Assembly: GCF_000012725.1 (NCBI RefSeq)
Contig: NC_007406.1
Location: forward strand, 2,942,001-3,006,000
Source: Nitrobacter winogradskyi Nb-255
Lineage (GTDB): Bacteria > Pseudomonadota > Alphaproteobacteria > Rhizobiales > Xanthobacteraceae
Reading direction: 5' to 3'
DNA length: 64,000 nt
The translations under genes were made by a program, and so were the position numbers. Below, piece by piece: positions 62,593 through 64,000 of this stretch. Each line of letters starts with the position of its first letter. The stretch's first letter is position 1. The notes beneath the pieces were generated by a model, which had not been told where the DNA came from, searched no databases, and saw only the letters and a list, made by a program, of their open reading frames with translations.

Positions 62593-64000
62593 ATGAACGT
62601 GATCGCATCCAACCTCGCGTCGAACGCTGCCCTCGCGACGCCCAACGGCACGACCCGCCCCCAGGTCAGCATCGTCATTGTCGGCCACGTCGATCATGGC
62701 AAGTCGACGCTCGTCGGGCGGCTGCTGCACGAGACCGGCAGCCTGCCCGACGGCAAACTTGAGATGCTGAAAGCGGTCAGCGCACGGCGCGGCATGCCGT
62801 TCGAATGGTCGTTCCTGCTGGACGCCCTGCAAACCGAGCGCGATCAGGGCATCACGATCGACACCACGCAGATCCGCTTCCGTACGCGCTCGCGCGACGT
62901 CGTGCTGATCGACGCGCCGGGCCATGCCGAGTTCCTGCGCAACATGATCACCGGAGCCGCACAGGCCGACGGCGCCGTGCTTATCATCGACGCGCTGGAA
63001 GGCGTGCGCGACCAGACGCGGCGGCACGGCTACCTGCTGCATCTGCTCGGCGTCAAACAGGTCGCCGTGGTCGTCAACAAGATGGACCGGGTCGATTTCA
63101 GCGCCGAACGCTTCGGCGCCATCCGGGATGAAATTTCCGCGCACCTGACCGGCCTCGGCCTCGCTCCGACAGCCGTTATTCCGATCTCGGCGCGCGATGG
63201 CGACGGCGTCGCAGAACGAACCCCGAAGATCGACTGGTACGACGGTCCCGTCGTCGTCGAAGCCATCGATGCGCTGCAACCGGCGCGACCGCTCGACGAA
63301 CTGGCGCTGCGACTGCCCGTTCAGGCGATCTATAAATTCGATGATCGCCGGATCGTGGCTGGGCGTATCGAGTCGGGCGGTCTGAGCGCTGGCGACGAGA
63401 TCGTCATCATGCCGGCCGGAAAGATCGCAAATATCCGCAGCGTCGAAGGCTGGCCTTCCAGTCCGACGGGCGCGCAAGGCGCCGGCCGCTCGGTCGGCAT
63501 CACGCTCGACCGCGAACTGTTCGTCGAGCGCGGCGACGTCATTGCCCATGTCGGGTCGGCCCCGCGCGATACCCGAAGGATTCGGGCGCGCATCTTCTGG
63601 CTGCACGAACAACCGCTAGCGGCCGGCGCATCCATCCTGCTGCGGCTCGGCAACAAGGAAACGCGCGCCGTCGTCGTCGCCATCGAGAAAGCTGTTGATC
63701 CGGGCGAGCTTTCGAGCGCCGAGACCAAGGCGATCGCCCGCAATCACGTCGGCGAAATCGACATCTCGCTGGCGCAGCCGCTCGCGGCCGACCCCTATGT
63801 CGACAATCCCCGCACCGGCCGCCTCGTCATCGAGGTCAATGGCCGTATCGCCGGAGGCGGGCTCGTGCTCAGCGTCGATGCGGGACAGCGCGCGGTTCCG
63901 GTGGACATCGTGCCGGTGGAATCGGCTCTTCGGCCCGAAGAGCGGTCCGCCCGCTATCGTCACAACGGCGCCGTGGTCTGGCTGACGGGGCTGCCGGGCT
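62593..64000 (+). CDS. cysN: CysN/CysC bifunctional sulfate activation enzyme (3' end outside window)
   Basis: GTPase subunit of ATP sulfurylase, probably fused to APS kinase. The frame is open from the ATG at 62593 to the window end, 469 codons. GTPase motifs: G1 GHVDHGKST (about 31-39), the G2/G3 region [20 protein letters not shown] and [12 protein letters not shown]4 NKMD. Beta-barrel domains follow (about 235-440). The last residues [11 protein letters not shown] match the start of the CysC kinase domain, directly before its Walker A, which shows the fusion (CysNC/NodQ type); the kinase itself lies beyond the window. Confidence 0.95.
   Translation, partial: MNVIASNLASNAALATPNGTTRPQVSIVIVGHVDHGKSTLVGRLLHETGSLPDGKLEMLKAVSARRGMPFEWSFLLDALQTERDQGITIDTTQIRFRTRSRDVVLIDAPGHAEFLRNMITGAAQADGAVLIIDALEGVRDQTRRHGYLLHLLGVKQVAVVVNKMDRVDFSAERFGAIRDEISAHLTGLGLAPTAVIPISARDGDGVAERTPKIDWYDGPVVVEAIDALQPARPLDELALRLPVQAIYKFDDRRIVAGRIESGGLSAGDEIVIMPAGKIANIRSVEGWPSSPTGAQGAGRSVGITLDRELFVERGDVIAHVGSAPRDTRRIRARIFWLHEQPLAAGASILLRLGNKETRAVVVAIEKAVDPGELSSAETKAIARNHVGEIDISLAQPLAADPYVDNPRTGRLVIEVNGRIAGGGLVLSVDAGQRAVPVDIVPVESALRPEERSARYRHNGAVVWLTGLPG

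Overview
The window looks like a chromosomal core segment of an alphaproteobacterium of the Bradyrhizobium/Nitrobacter/Rhodopseudomonas group (Nitrobacteraceae). The evidence is the high GC content, the gene order ruvCAB-ybgC-tolQRAB-pal-cpoB-tilS-ftsH-ppdK, a tkt-gap-pgk-fba block followed by a suhB-type gene, families typical of Rhizobiales (DUF2852, DUF1192, DUF1465/RcdA, DUF4164 next to ZapA), and a dispersed palindromic repeat of rhizobial style. Genus is inference; no rRNA or tRNA gene is visible. I saw no insertion sequence, phage, integrase, CRISPR array or plasmid function.

Layout. Positions 1-19435 (almost all minus strand) hold cell-envelope and recombination genes: ppdK (cut by the window edge), ftsH, tilS, a truncated VOC gene, cpoB, pal, a LuxI/FeeM-like acyltransferase, a GGDEF-EAL protein, tolB-tolA-tolR-tolQ, a DUF2852 membrane protein, a TetR regulator, ybgC and ruvB-ruvA-ruvC. 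The Tol-Pal set is interrupted twice: two signalling genes lie between pal and tolB, and the TetR/DUF2852 pair lies between tolQ and ybgC. Positions 19764-25649 carry an unknown exported protein, mgtE, yebC, a YmdB-type phosphoesterase, 5-formyl-THF cyclo-ligase, a probable 6S RNA locus, zapA and a DUF4164 coiled-coil gene. Positions 25933-34503 (plus strand) hold central carbon metabolism (tkt, gap, pgk, class I fba), then a ThiE-like gene, a Sel1-repeat protein and an inositol-monophosphatase-type gene.

Positions 34673-39046 encode an RND efflux pump (acrA-acrB). A non-flagellar MotA/MotB-like pair follows at 39511-41626, then a GNAT acetyltransferase, an MsbA-like ABC exporter, rpmE, rcdA, DUF1192, a quinone oxidoreductase, a PAS-GGDEF-EAL protein with a degenerate GGDEF site, yqgE, a DsbD N-domain-like protein, a polysaccharide flippase, 3-hydroxybutyrate dehydrogenase and a CAP-domain lipoprotein.

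Positions 55390-64000 form a sulfate assimilation region. On the minus strand cysG-cysH-sbp-cysT-cysW-cysA cover siroheme synthesis, APS reduction and sulfate import; on the plus strand cysD-cysNC activate sulfate, with cysNC cut by the window end. The divergent AT-rich region between cysG and cysD holds five TTCTAT/ATAGAA motifs. No sulfite reductase gene lies between cysG and cysH.

The observations most worth a second look are: a dispersed palindromic repeat whose TAGAGC end forms the stop codon of five genes; matching palindromes at the starts of the TetR gene and the DUF2852 gene; a perfect CtrA-type box before the LuxI/FeeM-like gene; tandem or palindromic sites upstream of cpoB, mgtE and acrA; and the sulfate gene organisation.
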